64,000 bases of DNA from Clostridia bacterium (GCA_017421045.1 JAFQMC010000017.1:1-64000); one strand, 5' to 3'. Counted from the stretch's first letter, positions 8,237-17,499 are shown. Translations and numbers: made by a program. The notes: a model not told the origin generated them from the letters alone.

Positions 8237-9416
8237 TGTTGAATTCATATCTGTTGAGCATCTTAGGCTGTGCATTTTCAACTTTATCTATATAGATAAA
8301 AGTAGTGTTTGAAAGGCCGTTTTGGTCGAAAGTGATTGTGTCTGTGACACCGAAATATTCAATTTCCTTTAATGCATCCTTTACCTGAGATACGGTAATC
8401 TGATTATTCTCGTCGCCGGTCTCAGCTGTTGCTTCTGTAGAAAATGGAGAAAGAGATTGTGAGTTAGGATTAAAGTTGCGCAACACCTCATATATGGTCA
8501 TATAAGCATCGTAACCATATGCAATAGAGGGTGTGACTTCAGTGGTTTTAATTCCATTTTTTTCAGAATAAGTATTAATAAAATCAGAACCGATGTAGTT
8601 ATTGTCGTCAAGTTCAAAATTGCTTATAAAGCTGACGTTGTTATAGGATTCGTCATGAAGCTGAGCTTTGTCAATAACTTCTGAAAAAACAATCTGTGAT
8701 GCAAATCCTGCATCCACAAGCTCCGTATAAATGCTGTTTCTGGATGCATCATCAGCGATGATAAAAGCAAAATCAAGACCTGCTCCTGAAATAGCTTTTG
8801 CGCTGAAGTTCTCTTTTTCTCCTGTGAAGTAATAAGTAGATACAGATTTACCACCGCTTGCCATAAAAGCAGATTCAAACATTTCTGCTACAGTTGTCAT
8901 ATATTCACTATCGTCACCTAAAACAATAGCACCTGTGGATAATCCTTCACTGGTTAGGTACGATACCGCAGCAGACGATTGGTAGTTATAGGGTGTTGAA
9001 ATCGAAAAAGCATTATCAGTCGTTTGGATAAGGTCGCTGTGATTGCCAATAAAAACAAGAGGTATTGAAGTGTCTTCGAAAGCTTTTATGATTAAATCCG
9101 TGTGAGTTTTGTACGAACCATCACAGATAACAGCGCAAACATTCTGAGAAAGAAGTTCTGAAGCTGTGGTGTTTATGTCGTCATTGATAGAATATGTCAG
9201 GGTGTTTATCTTATACTCTTTGTCAATATGCACGAGCGGTGCAAGCGAAGAGGCATAGTCCACTCCTTTTAGCACAGAATCATCGGATGCAATAATTCCA
9301 ATATTAATACTATCGCTGTTATTGATAGTGTAATCAGAAGTGCTTTTTGTACAACCACAAAGTAAAATTGATAAAATCAATATACATGCAATAGCTATGA
9401 CGGCAAACTTTTTCAT
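8223..9416 (-). CDS. ABC-type substrate-binding lipoprotein (type 1 periplasmic fold)
   Basis: 397 residues. A signal peptide ends in LLCGC, giving a lipid-anchored cysteine near residue 22. The body resembles the LivK-like receptor family (NIGIIASDDSVLKG, CAVICDGSYK, TPSIAYGYDAY). These normally bind amino acids or similar ligands for an ABC importer, but no permease or ATPase genes are adjacent. It may be an orphan receptor. The ligand is unknown. Confidence 0.8.
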   Translation of the reverse strand: MKKFAVIAIACILILSILLCGCTKSTSDYTINNSDSINIGIIASDDSVLKGVDYASSLAPLVHIDKEYKINTLTYSINDDINTTASELLSQNVCAVICDGSYKTHTDLIIKAFEDTSIPLVFIGNHSDLIQTTDNAFSISTPYNYQSSAAVSYLTSEGLSTGAIVLGDDSEYMTTVAEMFESAFMASGGKSVSTYYFTGEKENFSAKAISGAGLDFAFIIADDASRNSIYTELVDAGFASQIVFSEVIDKAQLHDESYNNVSFISNFELDDNNYIGSDFINTYSEKNGIKTTEVTPSIAYGYDAYMTIYEVLRNFNPNSQSLSPFSTEATAETGDENNQITVSQVKDALKEIEYFGVTDTITFDQNGLSNTTFIYIDKVENAQPKMLNRYEFNNEQN

Positions 9417-9448
9417 TTACTTCCCTCCGCTTGAAAAATTATAAGTAT

Positions 9449-9477
9449 ATTTTACACTACCTCAAAAGATTTTTCAA
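9449..9477 (-). promoter_or_regulatory. Promoter of the lipoprotein-glycosylase operon
   Basis: On the minus strand, TTGAAA (9472-9477), 17-nt spacer, TAAAAT (9449-9454), 32 nt before the lipoprotein start. Confidence 0.7.
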
Positions 9478-9483
9478 TATTGT

Positions 9484-9511
9484 TTGCCTTATATAAAAAA
9501 TATATTATAAT
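9484..9511 (+). promoter_or_regulatory. Promoter of the TIGR01212-type radical-SAM gene
   Basis: TTGCCT (9484-9489), 16-nt spacer, TATAAT (9506-9511). Divergent from, and only a few bases from, the promoter at 9449-9477. Confidence 0.6.
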
Positions 9512-9539
9512 ATTACTATACTTAATTGTGAGTGATGTT

Positions 9540-10463
9540 ATGTATTGTTATATGTTGTCTGACTATCTGAAAGCAGAATTCGGAGAAAAAATATATAAAC
9601 TTACTCTGTCAGCAGGAATGACCTGCCCGAACCGCGACGGCACCTGCGGAGACAGAGGCTGTATATTCTGCAGCAGAGGTGGCTCGGGAGAATTCGCACA
9701 AAGCGCCCTTCTGCCTGTATCAGAACAGATTGGGCGAGCAAAGGCTCAGCTTTCGAAGAAAACAAGCTCAGGCAAATATATTGCGTATTTTCAGCCCTAT
9801 TCAAATACTTATGAATCTTATGAGTATTTGAAAGAACTGTATACTCCCGTTGTTCTGCGTGAGGATGTTGCAATACTTTCCATCGCCACAAGACCCGATT
9901 GCATAAATAACAAAACGATAGAGCTAATATCTGAGCTGAATAGCATAAAACCTGTATGGGTTGAGCTTGGTTTACAGACAATTCACCAATCCACATCAGA
10001 CTATATAAGACGAGGATATCCCCTATCTGTTTATATTGATGCGGTGTCTATGCTGAAGAAAGCAGGAGTCAAGGTGATAACCCACCTTATATTAGGTTTG
10101 CCGGGTGAAACAAAGCAAGATATGATTGAATCTGCAAAATTCGCAGGAGAACTGTCGGACGGGATCAAGTTCCATATGCTCTATGTACTGAGTGATACAG
10201 ATCTTGCTGATGAATATCTATCAGGAAAATTCAAAATGATTACTCGGGATGAATATATCGATACATTATGCGACTGCATACGATACATACCGAAGAACGT
10301 AGTAATTCACAGAATCACCGGCGATGCAGAAAAAGAATCGCTTATTGCTCCAAAATGGAGCTTAGATAAAGTTAAACTTCTTCGGGAGATACATAACGCG
10401 TTTTATGATAAAAATGTAATACAAGGCGAATATCTCAAAAATAACAAAAGACACCTGTCGTGA
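9540..10463 (+). CDS. Radical-SAM protein of the YhcC/TIGR01212 family
   Basis: 307 residues from ATG at 9540 (alternative ATG at 9552; upstream TTG at 9480 lies in the promoter). LTLSAGMTCPNRDGTC and GCIFCS give the unusual cluster motif of this family, followed by an Elp3-like radical-SAM core (ATRPDCI, VELGLQT, THLILGLPGET). The family is conserved, and its role has been proposed in RNA or cofactor modification; the substrate here is unknown. It is a single-gene unit. Confidence 0.9.
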   Translation: MYCYMLSDYLKAEFGEKIYKLTLSAGMTCPNRDGTCGDRGCIFCSRGGSGEFAQSALLPVSEQIGRAKAQLSKKTSSGKYIAYFQPYSNTYESYEYLKELYTPVVLREDVAILSIATRPDCINNKTIELISELNSIKPVWVELGLQTIHQSTSDYIRRGYPLSVYIDAVSMLKKAGVKVITHLILGLPGETKQDMIESAKFAGELSDGIKFHMLYVLSDTDLADEYLSGKFKMITRDEYIDTLCDCIRYIPKNVVIHRITGDAEKESLIAPKWSLDKVKLLREIHNAFYDKNVIQGEYLKNNKRHLS

Positions 10464-10478
10464 TTTGATAGGTGTCTC
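10450..10478 (+). terminator. Hairpin at the end of the radical-SAM gene
   Basis: AGACACCTGTC pairs with GATAGGTGTCT, overlapping the stop codon. The T-run is poor, so termination may be partial. Confidence 0.5.
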
Positions 10479-10498
10479 TTGATAAATCTACATAAATA

Positions 10499-10538
10499 GA
10501 AAAAAACCGCACAAGCTTATTTGCCTATGCGGTGTTTT
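10499..10538 (-). terminator. Terminator of tRNA-Ser(GGA)
   Basis: On the minus strand, ACCGCA and TGCGGT form the stem, followed by seven T, directly after the CCA end. Confidence 0.7.
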
Positions 10539-10539
10539 T

Positions 10540-10632
10540 TGGCGGAGAGAAGGGGATTCGAACCCCTGATACGGTTATAGCCGTATACACGATTTCCAAT
10601 CGTGCTCCTTCGGCCAGCTCGGACATCTCTCC
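10540..10632 (-). tRNA. tRNA-Ser (anticodon GGA)
   Basis: 93 nt. Acceptor GGAGAGA pairs with TCTCTCC, and CCA is encoded. The anticodon arm is CACGA-TTGGAAA-TCGTG (anticodon GGA at 10595-10597). A long variable arm and T arm GGGGTTCGAATCCCC complete a class II serine tRNA. It differs from the tRNA-Ser(CGA) fragment at 4205-4260 in the variable arm and anticodon. Confidence 0.97.
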
Positions 10633-10649
10633 GTTTGTCGCCGCAGATT

Positions 10650-10678
10650 ATTATATAATAACCGAAGAAAAAAATCAA
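10650..10678 (-). promoter_or_regulatory. Promoter of tRNA-Ser(GGA)
   Basis: On the minus strand, TTGATT (10673-10678), 17-nt spacer, TATAAT (10650-10655), 18 nt before the mature 5' end. Confidence 0.75.
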
Positions 10679-10696
10679 GTGTTTTTTACAATTTTT

Positions 10697-11392
10697 TTAA
10701 TTAAATAATATATCCCAAAATGCAGAGTATTCGCTTATGGCATAATCGCACAGATCACTGCGTGGATTATCTTCGTTGCGTAGATACAGACACGTGGCTA
10801 TACCTGCGTTTTTGCCTCCCTGCATATCCGAGGATAAACTGTCTCCGACTATGATAACGCGAGAAAAATCGGTAATACCTATATCCTTAAAAACATAATC
10901 AAAGTATCTTTTATCAGGCTTAGAAAATCCGATTTTTTCAGAAATATACATACCTTTGATATATTCTCTCACAGGGGAGTTTTTCATTCTTCCCTCTTGG
11001 CAAACCGCGGTTCCGTTCGTGACTATATATACGTTGCAGTGCATAGAAAGCTTTTGGACAAAATCCAGAGCGCCGTCGAGAAGTATACCTGTGTTTCCGA
11101 GCTTTTGCTCATAATGTTTGCAGAAATCATCAGCACAGATATTCTCCACACCCATATAATCAAACCATTCTTTAAACCTGAGAACTTTAAGCTCTTCTCT
11201 GCTGACCGCTCCAAGCTCTAATTTTTTCCAAAGAGAAAGGTTGATTTCACTATATTTCTTTGCATCAGAATCTGTTGCAGAAATCCCGAACTTCTCTGCA
11301 GTATCAAGCAAGGAGATCTTTTCTGCTTGCAAAAAATCGAAGATGGTTTCATCGGCATCCAGAAGAATCGTGTCAAAACGTGTATTACTCAA
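10697..11392 (-). CDS. HAD-family pyrimidine nucleotidase, YjjG/YfnB type
   Basis: 231 residues. Family members dephosphorylate non-canonical pyrimidine nucleotides (house-cleaning). HAD motif I is DADET (Asp12/Asp14), motif II IVTNGT, motif III lysine in GFSKPD and motif IV VGDSLSSD. It overlaps the DUF2344 gene by 8 nt and is last in the minus-strand run that starts at 16744. Confidence 0.88.
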   Translation of the reverse strand: MSNTRFDTILLDADETIFDFLQAEKISLLDTAEKFGISATDSDAKKYSEINLSLWKKLELGAVSREELKVLRFKEWFDYMGVENICADDFCKHYEQKLGNTGILLDGALDFVQKLSMHCNVYIVTNGTAVCQEGRMKNSPVREYIKGMYISEKIGFSKPDKRYFDYVFKDIGITDFSRVIIVGDSLSSDMQGGKNAGIATCLYLRNEDNPRSDLCDYAISEYSAFWDILFN

Positions 11393-12050
11393 ATTCCTCC
11401 ATCCCCTCTGTATACATATTAAGCTTTACAATATCATAATTAATCTCTTTGTTAATATGATTTTCAATTGCTTTAAATACAAGAGGCAGTGCGACGTTTT
11501 TAGTGTTGCCTGCAGGAAGAATAACAGAGAGTCTGCAGTTTTCGGAATCACTTTTGTCAAAATCCATAGCTTTTATATACGGCAGAACGTCCACATCTTT
11601 CATGCCCTTTTTGGACTTCTTCTTGATTGTGACACATTCAAGTTCACACAGAGCTGATACAGACTCGCGCAGTTCTGTTGCAGTCATGCCGTCAACTGAT
11701 ATAGTAGCCTCATATTCTGCAAAAGTAATAAACTTTGCATCGGTTTTTGGAGTTGTTGCGTCAAAAACCTGAATTCCACGCGGGAGTAAAGGATTCATTA
11801 GTTCGGGAATTTGTGATATTTCAAAATCATCATCTACAATCCGTATATCCATGCACTCTCTTTTTGCACTGATGCCAAGAGATATAGGCAGCGGAAAGGT
11901 TACAAAAGGATGAGGGTTAAAACCTTCTGTATACCATATAGGCAGCTCTGCTCTGCGAACAGCTCTGAGCATGCATCTGTTCAGGTCAAGGTGAGATATA
12001 TATTTGCATTCAAATTCTTTTGTAAACCAGATTCTAACGTTTTTCAACAC
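11385..12050 (-). CDS. DUF2344 / TIGR03936 radical-SAM-linked protein
   Basis: 221 residues. The GTG at 12050 is chosen because AAAGGAGG lies just upstream; the longer frame lies inside the preceding gene. RIWFTKEFECKYISHLDL and FNPHPF are typical of this family, which is nearly always paired or fused with a TIGR03960 radical-SAM protein. It overlaps that gene by 17 nt here. Function unknown; probably a partner or substrate-binding subunit. Confidence 0.88.
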   Translation of the reverse strand: MLKNVRIWFTKEFECKYISHLDLNRCMLRAVRRAELPIWYTEGFNPHPFVTFPLPISLGISAKRECMDIRIVDDDFEISQIPELMNPLLPRGIQVFDATTPKTDAKFITFAEYEATISVDGMTATELRESVSALCELECVTIKKKSKKGMKDVDVLPYIKAMDFDKSDSENCRLSVILPAGNTKNVALPLVFKAIENHINKEINYDIVKLNMYTEGMEEFE

Positions 12051-13887
12051 ATACCCCTCCTTTGTAACAAGCAGCACCGCAACCTGAGCATTTTTCGCGA
12101 CAGTTAGGTGTTGTTTCGCTATTATATGCTTTTTCACATTCTTTTTTGAGGAAGTCCTTGCTTACACCGTAGTCGAGGAAATCCCAAGGAAGTATTTCAT
12201 CAAACTCTCTTTTTCTGCTGGCATAAAACTTCGGATCAATTCCGCACTCTTTGAATACATCCATCCATGCTTCAAAGTCAAAACAATCGTTCCAACCATC
12301 AAAGTGGAATCCTCTTTCAATGGCTTTTGAAAGCACTTTGCAGAGCTTTCTGTCGCCGCGAGCAAATACACCTTCCAAGAAGCTTGTGTATGCAGCGTGA
12401 TAATTGAATGTGATTTTCTTAGTTGTGATTGATTCTTTAAGATGCTTTTGCTTTTTTTCGATAGTTTCGATGCTGTTTTGTGCTTCCCACTGGAACGGTG
12501 TGTGAGGTTTAGGCACAAAGGATGAAGCAGAAACAGTAACGTTTACTCCCCTACCCTTTGCTCTGTTCTCGCATCTATAAAATTCGTTTACAACGGCTTG
12601 TCCCAGTTTTGCGATTCCCTCAACATCTTCATATGTTTCTGTGGGAAGTCCGATCATAAAATAAAGCTTTACATTTGTCCAGCCGCCTGAGAAAGCAACG
12701 TGGCAGGTTTTGAGAAGTTCATCTTCGCGTACATTTTTATTGATAGCATCGCGCAGACGCTGTGTGCCGGCTTCTGGCGCAAAAGTCAGACCGCTTTTGC
12801 GGACAGTTTTAATTCTGCTCATAATGTCGTCGGTAAATCCGTCAACACGTAAAGACGGCAGAGATAAGCTGACTCCCTCATCATCTGACCATTCGCTGAG
12901 ACAAGTAAGCAATCCCACTATGTCTGAATAGTCACTGGATGAAAGTGATGAAAGTGAAATCTCGTCGTATCCTGTATTTTCACATAAGGTTTTGCATTGA
13001 GAAAGAATTGTTTCTTTTGACTTTTCTCTGACCGGTCGGTTCAGAAAACCTGCCTGACAGAATCGACAACCTCTGATGCAACCTCTGAAGATTTCTTCAA
13101 TTGCGCGGTCATGAACAATTTCTACAAGAGGAACAACGAAGGAATCAGGATAGTATACATTATCCATATCCATAATTAAACGTTTTTCTACCCTCGCAGG
13201 AGCACCTTCTGTAGGCTGAAAACGACAGATGGTTCCGTCTTCATTATATTCTACATCATAAAGTGCAGGAACATAGACACCCTTTATCTGAGCAGCAAGG
13301 CGCAGAAACTCCTTTTTGGTGCAGCCTTTATCGCGACACTTACGATAAAGTTCCATAACTTCAATGTCAACCTCTTCTCCCTCACCGATGAAGAATATAT
13401 CGATAAAATCTGCCAGTGGCTCAGGATTGCTGACACATGTTCCGCCTGCAACAACTATATTCTTAAGTTCCGTTCTGTCTTTGCTAAGCAGAGGGATTCC
13501 GGCAAGTGAGAGCATATTGAGTACATTTGTATAGGAAAGCTCGTACTGAAGAGTAAATCCGATGAAATCAAACTCGGTGAGAGGGTCTCCGCTTTCCAGT
13601 GCGTACAGTGGAATATTACGCTCACGCATAAGCTCTTCCATATCTGTCCATGGTGCAAACACACGCTCACACCAGATATGTTCATATGAATTGAATTGGC
13701 TGTAAAGAATCTTCATTCCCAGATGAGACATTCCTATCTCATAGGTATCAGGAAAACAAAAAGCAAATCTGAGATCTACTTTATCCTTATCCTTGATAAC
13801 ACTATTGATTTCGCCGCCGGTATAACGACCGGGCTTTTGAACTTTCAGTAAGATTTTTTCAACTTCCTTGCTATACAAGAAAATCAC
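12034..13887 (-). CDS. TIGR03960 radical-SAM protein with B12-binding-like N-terminal domain
   Basis: 617 residues. The N-terminal half resembles a cobalamin-binding-type fold (ICFPDTYEIGMSHLG in part). The radical-SAM cluster is CIRGCRFCQAGF, with later FAPEAGTQRLR and FMIGLPTET. A cysteine-rich C-terminal tail (CREKCSGCGAACY) may bind a further metal centre. The start is GTG at 13887, overlapping the previous stop, or a TTG 9 nt further in that has GGTGAT before it. The substrate is unknown to me. Confidence 0.9.
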   Translation of the reverse strand: MIFLYSKEVEKILLKVQKPGRYTGGEINSVIKDKDKVDLRFAFCFPDTYEIGMSHLGMKILYSQFNSYEHIWCERVFAPWTDMEELMRERNIPLYALESGDPLTEFDFIGFTLQYELSYTNVLNMLSLAGIPLLSKDRTELKNIVVAGGTCVSNPEPLADFIDIFFIGEGEEVDIEVMELYRKCRDKGCTKKEFLRLAAQIKGVYVPALYDVEYNEDGTICRFQPTEGAPARVEKRLIMDMDNVYYPDSFVVPLVEIVHDRAIEEIFRGCIRGCRFCQAGFLNRPVREKSKETILSQCKTLCENTGYDEISLSSLSSSDYSDIVGLLTCLSEWSDDEGVSLSLPSLRVDGFTDDIMSRIKTVRKSGLTFAPEAGTQRLRDAINKNVREDELLKTCHVAFSGGWTNVKLYFMIGLPTETYEDVEGIAKLGQAVVNEFYRCENRAKGRGVNVTVSASSFVPKPHTPFQWEAQNSIETIEKKQKHLKESITTKKITFNYHAAYTSFLEGVFARGDRKLCKVLSKAIERGFHFDGWNDCFDFEAWMDVFKECGIDPKFYASRKREFDEILPWDFLDYGVSKDFLKKECEKAYNSETTPNCREKCSGCGAACYKGGVCVEKR

Positions 13888-14492
13888 CGCATTTCTTTTG
13901 ATAATATATTGATTGTAAAGTATACTGCTATGAACAGCATTGAATAATTGTTTTTTGATAAAAACAGAATCAGAAATCCGATAACAGCTATCGGTACGAT
14001 AAAAACAACCGTAAGTATGTTGATAATCCGCTCAGCAATCCTTGCAGATGATCTTAATAGCAATATAGATTCAAGTGTACTGGCGCCGTCAAGTCCCTTT
14101 ATAGGTAGAATATTGAAAGCACCGATGCAGAAACTGCAAACGAAGAAATCGAATAATACTTTCGACCCTGTGATACTATACAGCAAATAAAACAAAGTGC
14201 CTGTGAGAAAATTAAAAAATACACCAGAAATACTAATGATAATATCCTGAAAAGACGTATTTTCAGAACAATCACAGACGATTCGCACTTCACAAGGATA
14301 AAAAGAAACAGAAGAAGGTTTTCCTGAAAACTTCGATATAAAAACTAAATGCCCCACTTCGTGTATGGCTGAACACATTATGCATACAGGAATCATATGG
14401 TTATCGCCACAAGATAAAACCAATGCAAGCGTGAGCAACGCAACCGACAGAAAAGATATATATACCCTGATACCGAAGATGCTAAATTTCAT
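13884..14492 (-). CDS. Site-2 (M50) intramembrane protease, SpoIVFB-like
   Basis: 202 residues from ATG at 14492, with several hydrophobic segments. Zinc motif HEVGH is followed by a second motif N-LP-KGLDG, as in M50 proteases. The size, and a one-TM protein gene directly upstream, recall SpoIVFA-SpoIVFB, which processes pro-SigK in the mother cell. Other small M50 proteases look similar, so the sporulation role is inference. It overlaps both neighbouring genes. Confidence 0.8.
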   Translation of the reverse strand: MKFSIFGIRVYISFLSVALLTLALVLSCGDNHMIPVCIMCSAIHEVGHLVFISKFSGKPSSVSFYPCEVRIVCDCSENTSFQDIIISISGVFFNFLTGTLFYLLYSITGSKVLFDFFVCSFCIGAFNILPIKGLDGASTLESILLLRSSARIAERIINILTVVFIVPIAVIGFLILFLSKNNYSMLFIAVYFTINILSKEMR

Positions 14493-14847
14493 CTGGAGTC
14501 GCTGCAAAAAGATATGAATAATCAAGTTTTGAAACATCGCCGTCAAAATACAGTGAAGCTTTTATCTCTGTGTCATATACACCCTTAACTGCAGCGTAAT
14601 ATTCGGGTGCAAAAGTCTTGATTGAAAAAGCACCTATCAGAATTATAATACAAATAAGAAGCTGTAAAAAAAGTACAGGACTAGACTTTTTGATCCGCTT
14701 GGGTTGACTATTATCTGATTTAGAGTTGACAATATCCTCACTGTATAATGTATCATCAGCATTCAGAGGTTTGACGTCGTTGGTTGGTTCTGTCACCGTT
14801 GACCAGTTATCATCGAAATTTTCGAATTCGCTTTTTAAGTTGTCCAT
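14482..14847 (-). CDS. Single-pass membrane protein, possible SpoIVFA-like partner
   Basis: 121 residues. The ATG at 14847 follows AGGTGAT; the longer frame begins with a TTG. An acidic, polar cytoplasmic N-terminus of about 65 residues is followed by one transmembrane segment (VLFLQLLICIIILIGAF) and only about 45 outer residues. SpoIVFA proteins usually carry an external LytM/M23 domain; none is present here. Its end overlaps the M50 protease gene by 11 nt. Confidence 0.6.
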   Translation of the reverse strand: MDNLKSEFENFDDNWSTVTEPTNDVKPLNADDTLYSEDIVNSKSDNSQPKRIKKSSPVLFLQLLICIIILIGAFSIKTFAPEYYAAVKGVYDTEIKASLYFDGDVSKLDYSYLFAATPDEI

Positions 14848-14881
14848 ATTATCACCTACATAAGGATATGCAGGCAAAACA

Positions 14882-16270
14882 TCAATCTTTACTCAATTTT
14901 GAAAAATCTGATTTATTGAGTTGCAGGAAGAAGAGAATTGCGATAAGAGTGCATCCCACCTCGGCAATCGGAAATGCAAACCACATTGCGTTGATATCGA
15001 TTTTTGAAAGAACATAAGCTATCGGCAAAATAAGAACCAACTGGCGTAATACAGACATAATAAGACTGCGAACGCCCTTGCCTACAGACTGGAACAAAGC
15101 AGTCATTATCACACCGATAGAAGCAGGGATAAAGCACAGACTTATTCTGCGAAGTGCCAGAATACCCATATCCATCATGCTATCCGTTGTGTTGAAAAGA
15201 CCAAGAATCTGCTCGGGTAAAAGCTGGAATATAAGTGTACCGGTGGACATAATAATGAAAGAAATAATTAGTGCATACCTGAGAGTCTGCATCATTCGCT
15301 TTCTATTCTTAGCGCCGTAGTTATAGCCTATTATGGGAGAAACACCCTGATTCAGACCGAATACAGGCATAAACACAAAGCTCTGAATTTTGAAGTAGAT
15401 TCCGTAGATAGTCTGTGCCGCTGTATTTACATCTGCAGATGCAGGAGACATAGCGATAATCATATTGATTCCTGCAACAAGCACAGAACCTATCGCCTGC
15501 ATGACAATGCCGGACAGGCTGACAACATATATTTCGCGTATTGTTTTAAAGCTGAGCCTGAAGTTTTTGAAAGTGAATTTTATGGCAAATTTCTTGAAAA
15601 TCAAGGTAATAACAAGGAACATCATTGCAAGCCACTGTCCTGCTACTGTTGCAATCGCAGCACCTGCAGCGCCCATTTCCGGGAAAGGTCCGATACCGAA
15701 GATGAAAAGAGGATCCATAATTATGTTTCCGAAAGCACCGATAAGATGTGAAATCATCGGAAAAATCATATTTCCCGTTGCCTGTATACATTTTTCAAGC
15801 ATAACCTGAATAAAAGACCCGAGAGAAAATATCAGAACTATTGATATATAGTCTACACCGAAATCTATTATTCGGGTGTTTTCTGCTCCCGCCATAAATG
15901 TAATAAAGGGACGTGAGAAGAATATTCCGATAATCGCAAACACACACCAAGTTGCAAAAGCAAGTATCAATCCCGTCACAGCAACGCGGTTTGCATCCTG
16001 AGTACGCTGTTCACCGAGACGTCTCGCAATAAGTGAATTAACACCTACCGCAGTGCCGACGGTAAAAGCTATCAGCAACAGCTGAAGCGGATACGCAAGA
16101 GAGACCGCAGTCAGTGCATCACTGTTTCCGCCGTAGTTCCCTAAAAACACACTGTCAACAACATTGTAAAGCGCCTGTATCAACATAGAAAACATAGCAG
16201 GCAAGCTCATTTTAAATATCAGTTTCAGTACGGGTTCCGTACCCATTTTGTTAGTCTGAATTCCACTCAT
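14882..16270 (-). CDS. MATE-family efflux transporter
   Basis: 462 residues, about 12 transmembrane segments. The N-terminal signature (MSLPAMFSMLIQALYNVVD, then VFLGNYGG) and the second-half LNQGVSPIIGYNYGA are typical. It exports drugs or metabolites in exchange for Na+ or H+. The substrate is unknown. It begins 3 nt after the vanZ-like gene. Confidence 0.93.
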   Translation of the reverse strand: MSGIQTNKMGTEPVLKLIFKMSLPAMFSMLIQALYNVVDSVFLGNYGGNSDALTAVSLAYPLQLLLIAFTVGTAVGVNSLIARRLGEQRTQDANRVAVTGLILAFATWCVFAIIGIFFSRPFITFMAGAENTRIIDFGVDYISIVLIFSLGSFIQVMLEKCIQATGNMIFPMISHLIGAFGNIIMDPLFIFGIGPFPEMGAAGAAIATVAGQWLAMMFLVITLIFKKFAIKFTFKNFRLSFKTIREIYVVSLSGIVMQAIGSVLVAGINMIIAMSPASADVNTAAQTIYGIYFKIQSFVFMPVFGLNQGVSPIIGYNYGAKNRKRMMQTLRYALIISFIIMSTGTLIFQLLPEQILGLFNTTDSMMDMGILALRRISLCFIPASIGVIMTALFQSVGKGVRSLIMSVLRQLVLILPIAYVLSKIDINAMWFAFPIAEVGCTLIAILFFLQLNKSDFSKLSKD

Positions 16271-16273
16271 TTT

Positions 16274-16744
16274 TTAACCTCTTTTTTTATACACTTTAAT
16301 CGCAAAATGCATAATAATCAAAGCGACAAGAAGTCCCAGTGTACCGCCAATGGAGTCAATGAACAAATCTTTAAATTGAAATGTTCGTCCGGGAGAAGTA
16401 AGTTGTATGCTTTCGTCGATTATTGCTGTGGATATGTATATTGCAGGTGTAATAATAAGCTTGAACATTAAGTTATATGTATAGCTTGATACAGTAATAA
16501 ACAACAAAAGACCAAGAACTGCAAACTCAACCAGATGTGCGCAGGTTCTGACAAATCCTTGCGTAAAGACACCTTCAAATCCCAACGATGTACAGATGCT
16601 GTTTAAAAACGCAACCACACGTCCGCTTTCTGCGCTTGATTCCGTAGCGGGCATCATGGATTGAGAGAAGATAAATATCACTACAGACACGCTCAGCAGT
16701 GTTAGCAGCATACGAGTCATGGTCTTTTTATTTGTACTTTTCAT
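16274..16744 (-). CDS. VanZ-like membrane protein
   Basis: 156 residues with four hydrophobic segments. IFIFSQSMMPA, HLVEFAVLGLLL and DESIQLTSPGRTFQFKDLFID are the VanZ family pattern. Most homologues are of unknown function despite the teicoplanin-resistance name. It is first in the seven-gene run and 23 nt downstream of a consensus promoter. Confidence 0.9.
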   Translation of the reverse strand: MKSTNKKTMTRMLLTLLSVSVVIFIFSQSMMPATESSAESGRVVAFLNSICTSLGFEGVFTQGFVRTCAHLVEFAVLGLLLFITVSSYTYNLMFKLIITPAIYISTAIIDESIQLTSPGRTFQFKDLFIDSIGGTLGLLVALIIMHFAIKVYKKRG

Positions 16745-16767
16745 AAAATCACAACCTAATCTTATTT

Positions 16768-16796
16768 ATTTTATCTAATTACGGATAAAAAGTCAA
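16768..16796 (-). promoter_or_regulatory. Promoter of the vanZ-MATE-M50-radical SAM-yjjG operon
   Basis: On the minus strand, TTGACT (16791-16796), 17-nt spacer, TAAAAT (16768-16773). Genes from 16744 to 10697 overlap or nearly touch, so one transcript is plausible. Confidence 0.75.
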
Positions 16797-16803
16797 TTTT
16801 CTG

Positions 16804-16832
16804 TTGTAAAAAAAGAATTTTTATTATATAAT
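16804..16832 (+). promoter_or_regulatory. Promoter of the small export gene
   Basis: TTGTAA (16804-16809), 17-nt spacer, TATAAT (16827-16832). Back to back with the promoter at 16768-16796. Confidence 0.7.
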
Positions 16833-16865
16833 TATTAAAAATAAAAAATGTATTTCGAGGTAAAT

Positions 16866-17450
16866 ATGTTAACTAAACTTAGAATGCTCACTCTCAGTGC
16901 AACTTCAACTGCAGATGAATTAGGTCTCACTGAAAAACTCGTTAACACAATGATTGGACTTCTCGGCGGTCTGCCTGCAGAACTTATCGTTTTTATCATT
17001 TCGTTATTCCCGATTCTTGAATGTCGTGGTGGCATGATTGCAGCAGGTGTGCTTGAGGAAATGGGTCTGCTTTCTGTTAATATGTGGGGTGCAATGATAA
17101 TCAGCATTATCGGTAATCTCCTGCCTATCCCCTTCATATTCCTCTTCATTGAGAAAATATTCAATCTTATGAAGAAGACTAAGTTTTTAGGCAAGATAGT
17201 CAATAAAATCGAAGCTAAGGCTATGAGTAAATCCGACAAAGTCACAAAGTATAAGAGATTCGGTCTTTTGCTTTTTGTTGGTATTCCTCTTCCCGGTACC
17301 GGTGCTTGGACCGGAGCGCTCATTGCTGTTTTACTCAAGCTTAATCTGAAAGATTCTGTAATCAGCATTTTCTTAGGTGTACTTATGGCAACGGGTATTA
17401 TGACCTTTGTTTCTTATGGTCTTCCCTGGTTAATCAAACTTTTTGCATAA
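16866..17450 (+). CDS. Small multidrug export family membrane protein (PF06695 type)
   Basis: 194 residues from ATG at 16866 (GAGGT upstream); an in-frame ATG at 16848 precedes that site. Hydrophobic segments and the pattern LFPILECRGGMIAAGV plus GIPLPGTGAWTGAL match the family. The assigned export function is poorly tested. Single-gene unit. Confidence 0.88.
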   Translation: MLTKLRMLTLSATSTADELGLTEKLVNTMIGLLGGLPAELIVFIISLFPILECRGGMIAAGVLEEMGLLSVNMWGAMIISIIGNLLPIPFIFLFIEKIFNLMKKTKFLGKIVNKIEAKAMSKSDKVTKYKRFGLLLFVGIPLPGTGAWTGALIAVLLKLNLKDSVISIFLGVLMATGIMTFVSYGLPWLIKLFA

Positions 17451-17457
17451 ACAGACG

Positions 17458-17481
17458 TGGGCAATCTTTTTGATTGCCCAT
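17458..17481 (+). terminator. Hairpin after the small export gene
   Basis: TGGGCAATC pairs with GATTGCCCA around TTTTT. No T-run follows, so it is a weak or partial terminator or an RNA-stabilising stem. Confidence 0.45.
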
Positions 17482-17499
17482 AATTAATATGGTGATGAT

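Noticed and set aside
11385..14847. Frameshifts suggested by the many overlapping gene ends
   Set aside because: Each overlap is short (4-17 nt), and both partners have complete, family-consistent ends, so this is translational coupling.
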